Source: Rickettsiaceae bacterium (GTDB taxonomy: Bacteria > Pseudomonadota > Alphaproteobacteria > Rickettsiales > UBA6187). From it: 51,181 nt of DNA. The stretch spans positions 1 through 51,181 of the forward strand of contig JAJONM010000002.1 of assembly GCA_021323415.1 (NCBI GenBank), in the 5' to 3' direction. How positions within the stretch are numbered: the stretch's first letter is position 1; the number at the start of each line of letters is the position of its first letter. A program made the translations under genes and the position numbers. Below the pieces are notes generated by a model that made no database searches, had not been told where the DNA came from, and saw only the letters and a list, made by a program, of their open reading frames with translations. Below, one piece after another: positions 1 to 7,993 of this stretch.

Positions 1-115
1 TTCGTATTCTATCTCCAAGAGCTTCAATGGCATTGCGCTCTGGTAATTTAGAATGTGTTGCTAAAAGAGGGCGATGGTTGTCTTGCTTTAACTCTTTATT
101 ATAATGATGTTTCAT
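1..115 (-). CDS. Unrecognised protein, N-terminal fragment cut by window edge
   Basis: Reading from an ATG at 113-115 leftwards gives 38 codons without a stop, beginning MKHHYNKELKQDNHRP and continuing through LPERNAIEALGDRIR to the window edge. The composition (charged, with an amphipathic LPERNAIEALGDRI stretch) looks like a genuine protein start. No strong Shine-Dalgarno sequence precedes it and the fragment is too short to recognise a family. It would be divergent from the ankyrin gene at 346, leaving a 230-bp shared upstream region. It could also be a chance open frame. Confidence 0.4.
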   Translation of the reverse strand, partial: MKHHYNKELKQDNHRPLLATHSKLPERNAIEALGDRIR

Positions 116-266
116 AATATTACCATAAATTTTGTTTTGGTAATTGTTAATGTATTCTTCTGGAAGTTAAGAATTAATATGTTTTAAGGCAGTAAGCATA
201 AGGTCGTAGTACTGTAGAAAAAAGGTGTCAGAGAAGTTGATTCTTACTCAATAGTGTAAATAAATA

Positions 267-294
267 TTGACAATCTAAAGCGTATTGATTAAAT
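267..294 (+). promoter_or_regulatory. Putative sigma-70 promoter of the first ankyrin/F-box gene
   Basis: A perfect -35 hexamer TTGACA lies at 267-272. A weaker -10-like TTAAAT lies at 289-294, with a 16-bp spacer. The site is about 50 bp upstream of the start codon at 346. Read by eye, so the -10 assignment is uncertain. Confidence 0.4.
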
Positions 295-345
295 ACGCGC
301 GCGCAATTGGTATGTTAACAAATTAATATTTGCTGTGAAGGTAAA

Positions 346-2118
346 ATGAAAACAAAAGCTTACGATTTAAACAGCATAGACGATGCTGCAACAAAAAAGC
401 AAAGAACGGCAGATGGTTCTGTACCTACAGCTATTACCCAGCCACAGAATCAAGGTAATACATTAGATGCAATCACTTCTTCACAAAATGTCCAGAACGT
501 TGATTTAGATATATTTAGTCCTGATCCAAATGATTTTGCCATTGATGACCTGCTATATAACATAGAACCAGAGTATCAATATTATGAAGAGAGGTTTGCT
601 AGAGCCGTCCTTTATGGCGATGTTGAGACGATTAGATACTTTTTGGAGAAGAATATAAATATCGAATCTTTAGTGCCGGTTTATCAAGGTGATTTAGGGG
701 AAGGCGCCGCACTAATGGTTGCTGCAATGACAGACATTCCCAATAAAATGGAAGTTGTAAAATTGCTACTAGAGTGGAATGCAAATCCTAATGTTGACTT
801 TAAGCATGTATACAATATTAACGGTGTGCATTATGAGCATAACGAACCTTTGCTTAGCCTTTTATACAGAAAAGGTGCTGATCAGGAAATTATAGACCTG
901 ATTATAAGCAATTCTAAGCACGAAATTGTTTATAACGCATCTAAATCTTCCGCTACACCATATGGGCTATATGAAGCAGTCTCTTCAGGTTACTTAGGGC
1001 AAATTATATTCTGCTTTAAAAATGGCGTCGATATTAATGCAAAATTAGGTGAAGAAGCTACCGCACTACATATTGCTGCTAAAGAAGGGCATGCCGATAT
1101 AGCTGCTTTATTGATTGATCTTGGCGCGGATTTGGAGGCAAGAAGTGAAGTTGACGATACCCCGCTGAATTTAGCTGTTGAATATGGGCATGCCGATATA
1201 GCTACTTTGTTGATTAATCGAGGCGCAGATGTGAATGCAAAAGATTGTGTAAACTCTACACCGCTTCATAGCGCTGCTATATGTGGGGATACCAGTATTG
1301 CTGCGTTATTGATTGATCGTGGCGCATGTTTGGAGGAAAAAGGAGGTGATAGATGTTATACCCCACTTCAAACCGCTTTTGAACGTGGGAATACCAGCAT
1401 TGCAGCTTTATTGATTGAGCGTGGCGCAGATGTGAATGCAAAGACTGAAAATGGAGCTAACTTGTTGCATATTGCGGCACTGTCTGGCAAGAAAGATGCT
1501 GTCATTCTAGGTATTAAAAACAGACTAGATGTGAATGCAAAAGATAACGATGAAGAAACTCCAATAATATATTTTATATGTAGAGGTAATTTTGATGCCG
1601 ATGTACTAAAACTATTGCTTGTTGCTGGAGCTGTTGTTACAGAAAATGAGCTGAATGATGCCATAACAGAATTTGCTCCTGAAGATGTAGCAACAATACA
1701 AAGTGTTTTTATGAATGAATTCTTAGTAAAAAATAAAGATCCCGAGTCAGATGAAGTAGTCATTTCATTAAAACCAGAATTTAGAATTAATTATAATGAT
1801 AGATACAATAGGCAATTAGCAAATAGAGCAGGCGATGTGGCTTATAAAATAGTATCGGAAAAAACTACAAGCCCATTTTCACTTCTTCCGAAAGAATTGG
1901 TGCAAGAAATATTCCAGCATCTTTCCGAAAATGATATGGCTGCTTTCTTATCTGTTGCAGAGACTCCAGTTCCGCAAGAGCTCACCATTGAAGCAACAAG
2001 AATGCCATATTTATGCGAAGTTGCGCATTCGCCTGTCCTTGATAAGCTGGATAAAGCCGAAAAAACTTTTACCGCTGCATTAGAAAAAAGCCGCGCGGCT
2101 TGGCTTGAAAGGGCTTAG
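346..2118 (+). CDS. Ankyrin-repeat protein with C-terminal F-box-like domain (candidate secreted effector)
   Basis: A 590-aa protein with at least five clear ankyrin repeats between about residues 236 and 430 (units of the type TPLNLAVEYGHADIATLL followed by INRGADVNAKD) and a degenerate one near 120-150. Near 510-543 comes LLPKELVQEIFQHLSENDMAAFLSV cut here at its key positions: LPxE, IFxxL and a hydrophobic end, the pattern of an F-box. F-boxes recruit SKP1 of eukaryotic SCF ubiquitin ligases, so a role inside a host cell is inferred; the ankyrins would bind the target. A basic segment KKQRTAD near residue 25 resembles the tag on the sibling proteins at 9725 and 10924. There is no signal peptide, as expected for a type IV or type I substrate. 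GAAGG at 337-341 is the ribosome-binding site. The family tail seen in the siblings is only weakly retained. Confidence 0.85.
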   Translation: MKTKAYDLNSIDDAATKKQRTADGSVPTAITQPQNQGNTLDAITSSQNVQNVDLDIFSPDPNDFAIDDLLYNIEPEYQYYEERFARAVLYGDVETIRYFLEKNINIESLVPVYQGDLGEGAALMVAAMTDIPNKMEVVKLLLEWNANPNVDFKHVYNINGVHYEHNEPLLSLLYRKGADQEIIDLIISNSKHEIVYNASKSSATPYGLYEAVSSGYLGQIIFCFKNGVDINAKLGEEATALHIAAKEGHADIAALLIDLGADLEARSEVDDTPLNLAVEYGHADIATLLINRGADVNAKDCVNSTPLHSAAICGDTSIAALLIDRGACLEEKGGDRCYTPLQTAFERGNTSIAALLIERGADVNAKTENGANLLHIAALSGKKDAVILGIKNRLDVNAKDNDEETPIIYFICRGNFDADVLKLLLVAGAVVTENELNDAITEFAPEDVATIQSVFMNEFLVKNKDPESDEVVISLKPEFRINYNDRYNRQLANRAGDVAYKIVSEKTTSPFSLLPKELVQEIFQHLSENDMAAFLSVAETPVPQELTIEATRMPYLCEVAHSPVLDKLDKAEKTFTAALEKSRAAWLERA

Positions 2119-2172
2119 ACCTAAGCACAGGAATGGATATTCCCCTTTCATGCCCTTTCGTTTTTCGTCATC

Positions 2173-2217
2173 CAAACAGGGAAACCCCCGCCTATGGCGG
2201 GGGGACTGGCCCGTTTG
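2173..2217. repeat. Long imperfect hairpin (GC-rich palindrome)
   Basis: CAAAC (2173-2177) pairs with GTTTG (2213-2217), GGG (2179-2181) with CCC (2210-2212), and CCCCCGCC (2185-2192) with GGCGGGGG (2196-2203) around a TAT loop. It lies 55 bp after the stop of the ankyrin gene but lacks a T-tract, so it looks like an intergenic palindromic element rather than a classical terminator. Confidence 0.6.
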
Positions 2218-2449
2218 ACGTATGCGTCAGTAATTTTTACAATAAATAGCCTGTGAAGAAGCCAGTTTATATAATGTTGTTATTATGGGGACGTCATGCT
2301 GCGGCTCGACCGCAGTATCGAGGTAAAAATAAATAAAGCCATTTTGAAAAAATGACATGTTAAATAAGGGCACCTGGATCCTATGGTCTACGCCATAGGA
2401 TGACGTCGCACAACATGAAAACCTATGCTTGTAATTGAGTTAGAGGTGG

Positions 2450-2541
2450 ACAAATACTCAGACCAAATCACATTATTGGGCTAATTTAACCCGCCTTGGG
2501 CGGTTCATATTCAGGCCTCCGGCTTTGCCGGAGGTAATTGA
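2450..2541. repeat. R2 intergenic element, copy 1
   Basis: It shares with 5473-5576 the string ACAAATACT, then AATTTAAC, GCCTTGGGCGGT, CATTCAGGCCTC and GAGGTAATTGA. It contains two hairpins: CCGCC-TTG-GGCGG (2491-2503) and CCTCCGGC-TTT-GCCGGAGG (2516-2534). The second copy carries CCTCTGGC-TTT-GCCAGAGG, a compensatory pair change that preserves the stem. Confidence 0.75.
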
Positions 2542-2544
2542 GCC

Positions 2545-2608
2545 CCTGGATAGCTCGCTTTTCTTGCTACTCACTTTGTTCGGAGAGAAAATCGACTTCC
2601 AGGATGAC
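2545..2608. repeat. R1 palindromic element, right half only
   Basis: CCTGGATAGCTCGCTTTTCTT followed by GAGAAAATCG and CTTCCAGGATGAC matches the right half of the full R1 copy at 5261-5420 almost exactly. It abuts R2 copy 1. The matching left half is missing here. Confidence 0.75.
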
Positions 2609-2656
2609 GCCAGCATTATTTCACTTTTGCACTTCACCCAACCAAGGAGTCCCACC

Positions 2657-4018
2657 ATGGACAACCTAACCAATTTTATTGCCAAAACCTTTGCTACAGT
2701 AGACCCCGGCACTGATTACCTGCCCAACTGGCATATCGATATGATCGCCGATAAACTAGAGCAAGCCGCCGAAGGCAAAATCAAACGGTTGATAATCAAC
2801 GTGCCGCCGCGCAGTTTAAAATCGATTTCGGTAAGTGTTGCATGGTCTGCATGGTTACTGGGTAAAAATCCTTCGGCCAAAATTATGGCGGCAAGTTACA
2901 GCCAGCAGCTTAGCTATAAGCATTCGCTTGATTGCCGTTTGGTGATGGAATCGGATTGGTATAAAGAAATGTGCCCCGATACTATAATTGCCAAAGGCGA
3001 AAACCAGAAAGCAAAATTCGTAACTACCAAGCGGGGATTCCGTTTTGCGACGTCAGTTGGCGGCACAGCAACAGGCGAGGGCGGTGATTTCCTGATTGTC
3101 GATGATCCACTCAATGTCAGTCAGGCCGCCAGCGATATCCTACGCAACAAAGCCAATGACTGGTTCGATCAAACCTTCATGACCCGTCTGAACAATAAAA
3201 AAACCGGCGTGATAGTAGTAGTTATGCAGCGTTTGCATGTTGATGACTTAACCGGCCATTTACTTAAAAAGAAGGGCTGGGAGTTGCTATGTCTGCCTGC
3301 GGTTGCTGAAGAAACCGCAACTTATCCAATCGGAGATAAAACATACACAAGACAGGCAGGCGATTTATTACACCCCGCCCGTGAAGATTGGCCGGAAATG
3401 GAACTGGCTAAGGAAGATTTGGGTTCCTGGGCATTTTCGGCACAATACCAGCAAGCGCCAGTACCACTCGATGGCGGCATGGTAAACCTTAAGTGGTTCC
3501 AGCGCTACAACACTCCGCCGGGGGAGGGGCGCATTGTGCAAAGCTGGGATACGGCCATCAAAGCTGGTGGCAATAACGATTTTAGCGTCTGCACCACATG
3601 GCTGGAAGGTGAAAAAGCATTCTACCTGCTTGATGTAATGGCCTTCAAAGCTGAATACCCTGAGCTGAAACGTAAAACTATCTCAATGGCCCAAAAATGG
3701 GATCCTGACGTAATCCTGATAGAAGACAAAGCCAGCGGCCAATCGCTTATCCAGGATTTACGCCGTGAAAGCAAATTGGTCATTATACCAATCAAATGTA
3801 ACGACAGCAAAACCATGCGCTTTTCCAGAGTAACAACTTACATAGAAGGCGAAAAAGTATACTTACCTGAAAGAAGCGCATGGCTAGCTGATTATGAAGC
3901 TGAAATGATGGCTTTCCCAAATGGCGCTCATGACGACATGGTCGATTCAACCAGCCAGTTCCTTAACTGGATTAGGGCAAAAGAGAATAGACTGAAACCT
4001 AGTATAAAAGTATTTTAA
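2657..4018 (+). CDS. Phage terminase large subunit (ATPase/nuclease), isolated
   Basis: A 453-aa DNA-packaging motor protein. Residues near 45-60 carry a Walker A-like NVPPRSLKS, followed further on by Walker B FLIVDD. The C-terminal RNase H-like nuclease part is marked by SWDTAIKAG, ILIEDKASG and AHDDMVDS, whose acidic residues would hold the metals. I place the start at ATG 2657 because AAGGAG at 2644-2649 sits 7 bp upstream and the 44 codons upstream of it are R2/R1 repeat sequence. No portal, capsid, small terminase or integrase lies nearby, so this is a stranded prophage or gene-transfer-agent remnant. The reading frame is intact. Its codon use is visibly richer in GC (GCC, CCG, GGC) than the flanking ankyrin genes, suggesting separate ancestry. 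Confidence 0.88.
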   Translation: MDNLTNFIAKTFATVDPGTDYLPNWHIDMIADKLEQAAEGKIKRLIINVPPRSLKSISVSVAWSAWLLGKNPSAKIMAASYSQQLSYKHSLDCRLVMESDWYKEMCPDTIIAKGENQKAKFVTTKRGFRFATSVGGTATGEGGDFLIVDDPLNVSQAASDILRNKANDWFDQTFMTRLNNKKTGVIVVVMQRLHVDDLTGHLLKKKGWELLCLPAVAEETATYPIGDKTYTRQAGDLLHPAREDWPEMELAKEDLGSWAFSAQYQQAPVPLDGGMVNLKWFQRYNTPPGEGRIVQSWDTAIKAGGNNDFSVCTTWLEGEKAFYLLDVMAFKAEYPELKRKTISMAQKWDPDVILIEDKASGQSLIQDLRRESKLVIIPIKCNDSKTMRFSRVTTYIEGEKVYLPERSAWLADYEAEMMAFPNGAHDDMVDSTSQFLNWIRAKENRLKPSIKVF

Positions 4019-4073
4019 GTAACAAAAACCTAGCGTTCGTTGATTCTTTAAAAATTAATATTTTAATATATTC

Positions 4074-4102
4074 TTGATAATGTGTATAAATTATGCTACA
4101 TG
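4074..4102 (+). promoter_or_regulatory. Putative sigma-70 promoter of the second ankyrin gene
   Basis: TTGATA (4074-4079), a 17-bp spacer and TACATG (4097-4102) lie about 65 bp upstream of the start codon at 4168. It resembles the better promoter at 46167-46195 (TTGACA-17-TACATA), which also drives an ankyrin gene. Confidence 0.35.
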
Positions 4103-4167
4103 ACGTAAATGTAATATTGGCATAATCAAATACTGCGCAGATAGGTAAGTAAATTTAGGAGTGAAAA

Positions 4168-5229
4168 ATGAAAAGAAAAAATGAATTTAATGAAACTGAA
4201 AGAAATGTAAAAGCCAGAACGGATGCGAATAATCCATTAATTCCTGTATTTTTGCCTGGGGCAATGCCAGTAATACCTTTGCATCAGCTAACAGTTGGAG
4301 AGCCAACTCTGCACCAGGCCGCTAAAGCCGGTAATATAACCATGCTGCACAGGCCGATTGCAGAAAAAGGAAATTTAGATGCTCTAGATGCTGAGGGCGG
4401 GACTGCACTCATGTATGCAGCTCGATATGGTCGCACAGATGCTGCTATCTGGCTAATTCAAAGTGGCGCGAAAATAAACGCCGTTGGAAAAAATAATTAT
4501 ACTGCACTACATGTAGCCGCAGGAACTAGTAATGCCGCTACTATGCTTATGCTTATTGGTTTTGGTGCAGATATGAAGGCAAAGACTAATATCGGTTACA
4601 CGCCACTACATGTTGCTGCCCAATATGGCAGAACAGAGACTGCTGCTTTGCTGATTGATAAAGGCGCAAGTGTGGATGCAAAGAATGATCGAGATTCGAC
4701 ACCACTACATATTGCTGCTCAAAATGGCCACACAGGCGTTGCGGAGTTATTAATTAAGAACAGCGCAGATGTTAATGCAAGAGCTAAAGGTGATTTTACG
4801 CCACTACATATTGCTGCTCAAAATGGCCACACAGGCGTTGCGGAGTTATTAATTAAGAACAGCGCAGATGTTAATGCAAAAGATAAAAATGATGTTACGC
4901 CACTGCTTGTTGCTGCTTTCCATGGCAAGACAGAAATCATTACTTTATTACTGAGCAAAGATGCTGATCCTAAAATAAAGGATAAGCGTGGCAAAACAGC
5001 ATATGAATACGCCGCCGAAAAAGGCCATGCAGCAATTCAGGAGTTACTGCTCGATGCAATTGTAAAAAAAGAGTCTGTAACTGTCACACCTGACCAGGAG
5101 CCGCAACCGACTCCGCCTTCACCACCAAGCTTTGCTGAGAGAATAAAGGAAGAAGAAATTTTTGATGCACTTATAGTTGATGAAAAGGGTGAAGGACAGG
5201 AAAAGCCTTCGGATTCTAGGGGTAGGTAA
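4168..5229 (+). CDS. Ankyrin-repeat protein with proline-rich C-terminus (candidate effector)
   Basis: A 353-aa protein with seven consecutive ankyrin repeats from about residue 47 to 290. It has no F-box. The C-terminus is instead a proline-rich linker followed by SFAERIKEEE and a tail ending DSRGR. The N-terminus MKRKNEFNETERNVKARTD matches the tag MKRIAEDNExGRNVRPRTD of the proteins at 9725 and 10924. Two adjacent repeats (nt 4702-4780 and 4801-4879) are identical over 79 bp with a 99-bp period, a very recent one-repeat expansion. GGAG upstream at about 4157-4160 serves as ribosome-binding site. There is no signal peptide; delivery into a host is inferred from domain content only. Confidence 0.85.
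   Translation: MKRKNEFNETERNVKARTDANNPLIPVFLPGAMPVIPLHQLTVGEPTLHQAAKAGNITMLHRPIAEKGNLDALDAEGGTALMYAARYGRTDAAIWLIQSGAKINAVGKNNYTALHVAAGTSNAATMLMLIGFGADMKAKTNIGYTPLHVAAQYGRTETAALLIDKGASVDAKNDRDSTPLHIAAQNGHTGVAELLIKNSADVNARAKGDFTPLHIAAQNGHTGVAELLIKNSADVNAKDKNDVTPLLVAAFHGKTEIITLLLSKDADPKIKDKRGKTAYEYAAEKGHAAIQELLLDAIVKKESVTVTPDQEPQPTPPSPPSFAERIKEEEIFDALIVDEKGEGQEKPSDSRGR
4702..4879 (+). repeat. Identical tandem ankyrin units (79 bp identical, 99-bp period)
   Basis: Nt 4702-4780 and 4801-4879 are the same base for base, while neighbouring units have diverged. The period equals 33 codons, one ankyrin repeat. This indicates recent duplication by slippage or unequal recombination in frame. Confidence 0.9.
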
Positions 5230-5260
5230 GCTGTTGTTATAATTGGCCACAAGTGTTATA

Positions 5261-5420
5261 GTCATCCTGGAATTAAGAAAATCTTAGGCCACTCTTAGGC
5301 ATTAGATTTTCCTAATACCAAGGATCCAGGTCTTTATAATAAAATAACCTGGATCCTGGATAGCTCGCTTTTCTTACTGCTTGTGAAGAACTCGCAGAGA
5401 AAATCGGCTTCCAGGATGAC
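5261..5420. repeat. R1 palindromic element, full copy A
   Basis: The outer termini GTCATCCTGGAA (5261-5272) and TTCCAGGATGAC (5409-5420) are exact reverse complements. Inside, AGGATCCAGGT and ACCTGGATCCT form a second inverted pair around an AT-rich centre. The left part carries AGAAAATCTTAGG and TTAGATTTTCCTAAT, themselves complementary. Nested palindromes with GTCATCC/GGATGAC ends are typical of non-coding repeats in Rickettsiales-like genomes. Confidence 0.8.
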
Positions 5421-5472
5421 GCCTAGATTTGAAGTTTGCATATTGTGATATTTATCGTGCTTAACCAAAGCA

Positions 5473-5576
5473 ACAAATACTGGTAGACGAAAACTCAGAA
5501 CGAATCCCATTATTTGGTTAATTTAACCGCCTTGGGCGGTGCACATTCAGGCCTCTGGCTTTGCCAGAGGTAATTG
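5473..5576. repeat. R2 intergenic element, copy 2
   Basis: The second copy of the element at 2450-2541. It has hairpins ACCGCC/GGGCGGT (about 5526-5540) and CCTCTGGC-TTT-GCCAGAGG (5552-5570). It lies just 3' of the HD-GYP gene, which reads toward it, so it may also act as its terminator. Together with R1 copy A it accounts for nearly all of the 390-bp gap 5230-5619. Confidence 0.75.
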
Positions 5577-5619
5577 ATACCTCAAGACCTCGGCCAATCT
5601 CGATAATTTAAAGACCTGC

Positions 5620-7197
5620 CTAAATCTCATCAATCTGCTCAGGAAGTAAGAACTTCTTGGCGTATTTGAGGTAAATTTTTTCTTTAATAAACAGGTCAAA
5701 TATATCCGGGTCGATGTGGTTTTCATCGCGCATTTTTGTCATGATGGCAATGGACTCGGAAAGCTTTTTCGGTTTCTTATATGGCCTGTCATAGGCAGTA
5801 AGCGCCTCAAAAATATCGGCAACCGCCATCATACGTGCAGGTACAGACATTTCTTCACGCGTCAGTCCTTTAGGGAATCCCGTGCCATCCATTTTTTCGT
5901 GGTGGCCGCCGGCATATTCAGGTACGCGTTGCAGGTTTTTAGGAAATGGCAGTGAATTTAGCATATCGATAGTTACATCAATATGGCTGTTTATGATCTG
6001 ACGCTCTTCTTCATTTATCGTGCCTTTCCTGATGCTTAAGTTAGCTAGTTCATCTTTTGTAAGGAGTTTTGATGTTTTAATTTTCTCGCCATTTAATGTT
6101 TGGTTCCATTTGTAATTGGCTATCTGCTTCAGGCGTTTTAATTTTGCATCGTCAACATACTCACTGCCTTTATTCATGCTTTGAATAAACTGCCAATCAC
6201 TTTTTAACTGTTTTAATTGTTGTTTGTACTCAGCAGCTTTTATTTGCTTCCTAAGGTGAGCAATTTCAAGGTCACGGGCTACAGTTTCAAACCGTGCGTG
6301 AATTGCATTGATACGGTCATAAGTAGTTTCTAATTTTGTCGCCTTATCAAGTATGGTAAGCGGAATTGTGAGCTTGCCGCAATCATGGAGCCATGAAGCC
6401 ACACGAAGCTCGTAAAGCTCCTCGCTATCCATATGGAAATCCCTAAAATAGCCATCTTTCTGTTTAATTGCAGCTTTGGCAATCATTTCAGTAAGCACTG
6501 GAATTGCCTGGCAATGGTTACTGGTGTGCGATGATTTAGCGTCAATTGCCAGCGCGAGCATTTTTATAATGCCTTCAAGGATATTGCGCTGCTCATCTTT
6601 AAGCGTTTGGTTTTCAATTGAAACTGCAGCTTGCGATGCAAGTGATTCGATAAGGCTTTCAATTTCCTTGCTAAACGGAATTATACGCCCTTGCTTGTTT
6701 TTAGCATTCACCAGATGTATTACGCCTAGGACTTCATTTTTCTGGTTAGTAATTGGCACTGCCAAAACTGAAACAGGGATATATTCTGCAATGCTGTTAA
6801 ATATTGAACCTTGAGCAAAATGGCTGAAAAACTTCAGGTTGCGGATGTTCAAAGATTGTTTTTGAATGGCAACGTAAACCGGTATTAATTTTTTATCAGG
6901 ACGGCCAGAACGTGAATATAGTTTTATCGGCGGAACCTGTACCTGCTCACCGTCGTCATCGGATGAAGTGCCGCCAAAAGTAACTCCAAGTGAAGTAGAT
7001 TGTGCGATGCTGCATTTTAACTTATCGCCTTCAAGTAAATATAACGCGCCATTATCGGCATTACTGATTGATTTTGCTTTTTCAAGGATGCGCTCAAGCA
7101 GGCGGTTTATGTCATCTTCAGTAGATAAAGCCAGCCCAACTTCGTTGAGTTTATTTATCGTTTCGGTATATTTTTTCTTTAATTTAAAAAACATCAT
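5620..7197 (-). CDS. GAF and HD-GYP domain protein, probable cyclic-di-GMP phosphodiesterase
   Basis: 525 aa. A short coiled N-terminus leads into a GAF sensor domain (about 27-195; ends ASQAAVSIENQTL). An HD domain follows with SWLHDCGKL (HD near residue 271), and the GYP segment HHEKMDGTGFP lies near 432. Two oddities are visible: the signature Tyr is Phe (GFP instead of GYP), and about 130 residues of charged, largely coiled sequence separate the HD pair from the HHE/GFP segment, so that part of the fold is expanded. The family hydrolyses cyclic-di-GMP to pGpG or GMP; no GGDEF cyclase is visible in the window. No signal peptide or membrane segment, so cytosolic. No clear Shine-Dalgarno sequence; either of two adjacent ATGs (7197, 7194) may be used. 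It is transcribed alone. Confidence 0.85.
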   Translation of the reverse strand: MMFFKLKKKYTETINKLNEVGLALSTEDDINRLLERILEKAKSISNADNGALYLLEGDKLKCSIAQSTSLGVTFGGTSSDDDGEQVQVPPIKLYSRSGRPDKKLIPVYVAIQKQSLNIRNLKFFSHFAQGSIFNSIAEYIPVSVLAVPITNQKNEVLGVIHLVNAKNKQGRIIPFSKEIESLIESLASQAAVSIENQTLKDEQRNILEGIIKMLALAIDAKSSHTSNHCQAIPVLTEMIAKAAIKQKDGYFRDFHMDSEELYELRVASWLHDCGKLTIPLTILDKATKLETTYDRINAIHARFETVARDLEIAHLRKQIKAAEYKQQLKQLKSDWQFIQSMNKGSEYVDDAKLKRLKQIANYKWNQTLNGEKIKTSKLLTKDELANLSIRKGTINEEERQIINSHIDVTIDMLNSLPFPKNLQRVPEYAGGHHEKMDGTGFPKGLTREEMSVPARMMAVADIFEALTAYDRPYKKPKKLSESIAIMTKMRDENHIDPDIFDLFIKEKIYLKYAKKFLLPEQIDEI

Positions 7198-7286
7198 GTG
7201 CCAATAAGATTGTTAACGTATTGTAAAATGTATTTCTTTTGTAACTTCTCCTGCTTAATATTGAAGGAGTCGGTTCTGTAAAAATT

Positions 7287-7440
7287 GTCATCCTGGAATT
7301 CTAGAAAATCTTAGGACATTCTTAGTCCTTAGATTTTGTTAATATCCAGGATCCAGGTTTTCTTATTTAAAAAGACCTGGATCCTGGATAGCTTATTTTG
7401 TAACGCCTATCGGCTAGCAAAATATAGCTTCCAGGATGAT
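7287..7440. repeat. R1 palindromic element, full copy B
   Basis: It begins GTCATCCTGGAATT and ends CTTCCAGGATGAT, with inner inverted arms CCAGGATCCAGGT and ACCTGGATCCTGG. The right half differs from copy A (TAGCTTATTTTG and a local ATCGGCTAGC segment), so copies are conserved at the arms and vary inside. Confidence 0.8.
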
Positions 7441-7686
7441 GGCTCTGAGAACCGTCATCAATACAAAGTGAACACCCCATAATGGGAAAGTTATCCAAGA
7501 CGATAGGGTAGTGTAAATTTGGATTGTTGTAAATAATCAGAAATAGAAAAATAAGAATAGTTTATCTATTTTCGGTTGATAACTTTTTTATGCACATAGT
7601 CGCCAGTAGCTTAGTGGATAATATTAAACAAACTTCTCCACAATTCTTAATAATAGTAAATAATTAGTATATATTACTCGATCAAA

Positions 7687-7741
7687 GGGAGCGTGAGAAG
7701 CAATCTGCTATCAATTTAGCGAGATTGCTTCCTCGCACTCC
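7687..7741. repeat. Imperfect hairpin repeat
   Basis: Arms 7687-7706 and 7722-7741 pair through a perfect 10-bp inner stem (GAAGCAATCT with AGATTGCTTC) extended outward by a partly mismatched GGAG/CTCC end. It lies 250 bp upstream of the next start codon, too far to be its ribosome-site structure. Confidence 0.55.
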
Positions 7742-7993
7742 TTGCGGTCGGCTCATGCAATGATGGCAAATGCTAAAGATATAAGTACCCAAAGTGAGGC
7801 GTCCTATAATTTTTCTACTACCCGAACTATTATCACATTGCTTAACCGCATGTATTTCTTTATAAATTATTTAAATAATAATTACTTAATAAATTAACTA
7901 ATCCCTTGCTTTGCTTCACAGAACGTGTTACAAGACGTACACATTTGTAATGCTGAATAAAAGTGAAAATAAGTAGGAAAACTGAGGTTTAGA

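Larger units (their letters stand above)
2119..2656. other. 538-bp gene-free stretch packed with palindromic elements
   Basis: No convincing gene. In order it holds: an extended hairpin 2173-2217 (core CCCCCGCC/TAT/GGCGGGGG at 2185-2203, flanks CAAAC and GTTTG pairing); a hairpin CTGCGG-5 nt-CCGCAG at 2299-2315; a short element 2372-2405 whose 9-bp arms 2378-2386 and 2393-2401 are perfectly complementary; an R2 repeat 2450-2541; and a half R1 repeat 2545-2608. An open frame runs from the R2 repeat into the terminase gene, but only because of the repeat sequence. Confidence 0.75.
7198..7993. other. 796-bp gene-free stretch with repeats and DnaA-box-like sites
   Basis: No credible gene. It contains R1 copy B (7287-7440), an imperfect hairpin (7687-7741), and an AT-rich segment 7485-7680 in which four near-matches to the DnaA box TTATCCACA fall (7491-7499, 7574-7582, 7613-7621, 7634-7642). 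The last 250 bp upstream of the gene at 7994 are AT-rich and presumably hold its promoter, but I see no convincing hexamer pair. Confidence 0.6.

Noticed and set aside
7190..7206. Sigma-54 promoter half TTGGCAC upstream of the HD-GYP gene (minus strand)
   Set aside because: The -24 element is present but the -12 GC is missing at the required distance and the site overlaps the start codon.
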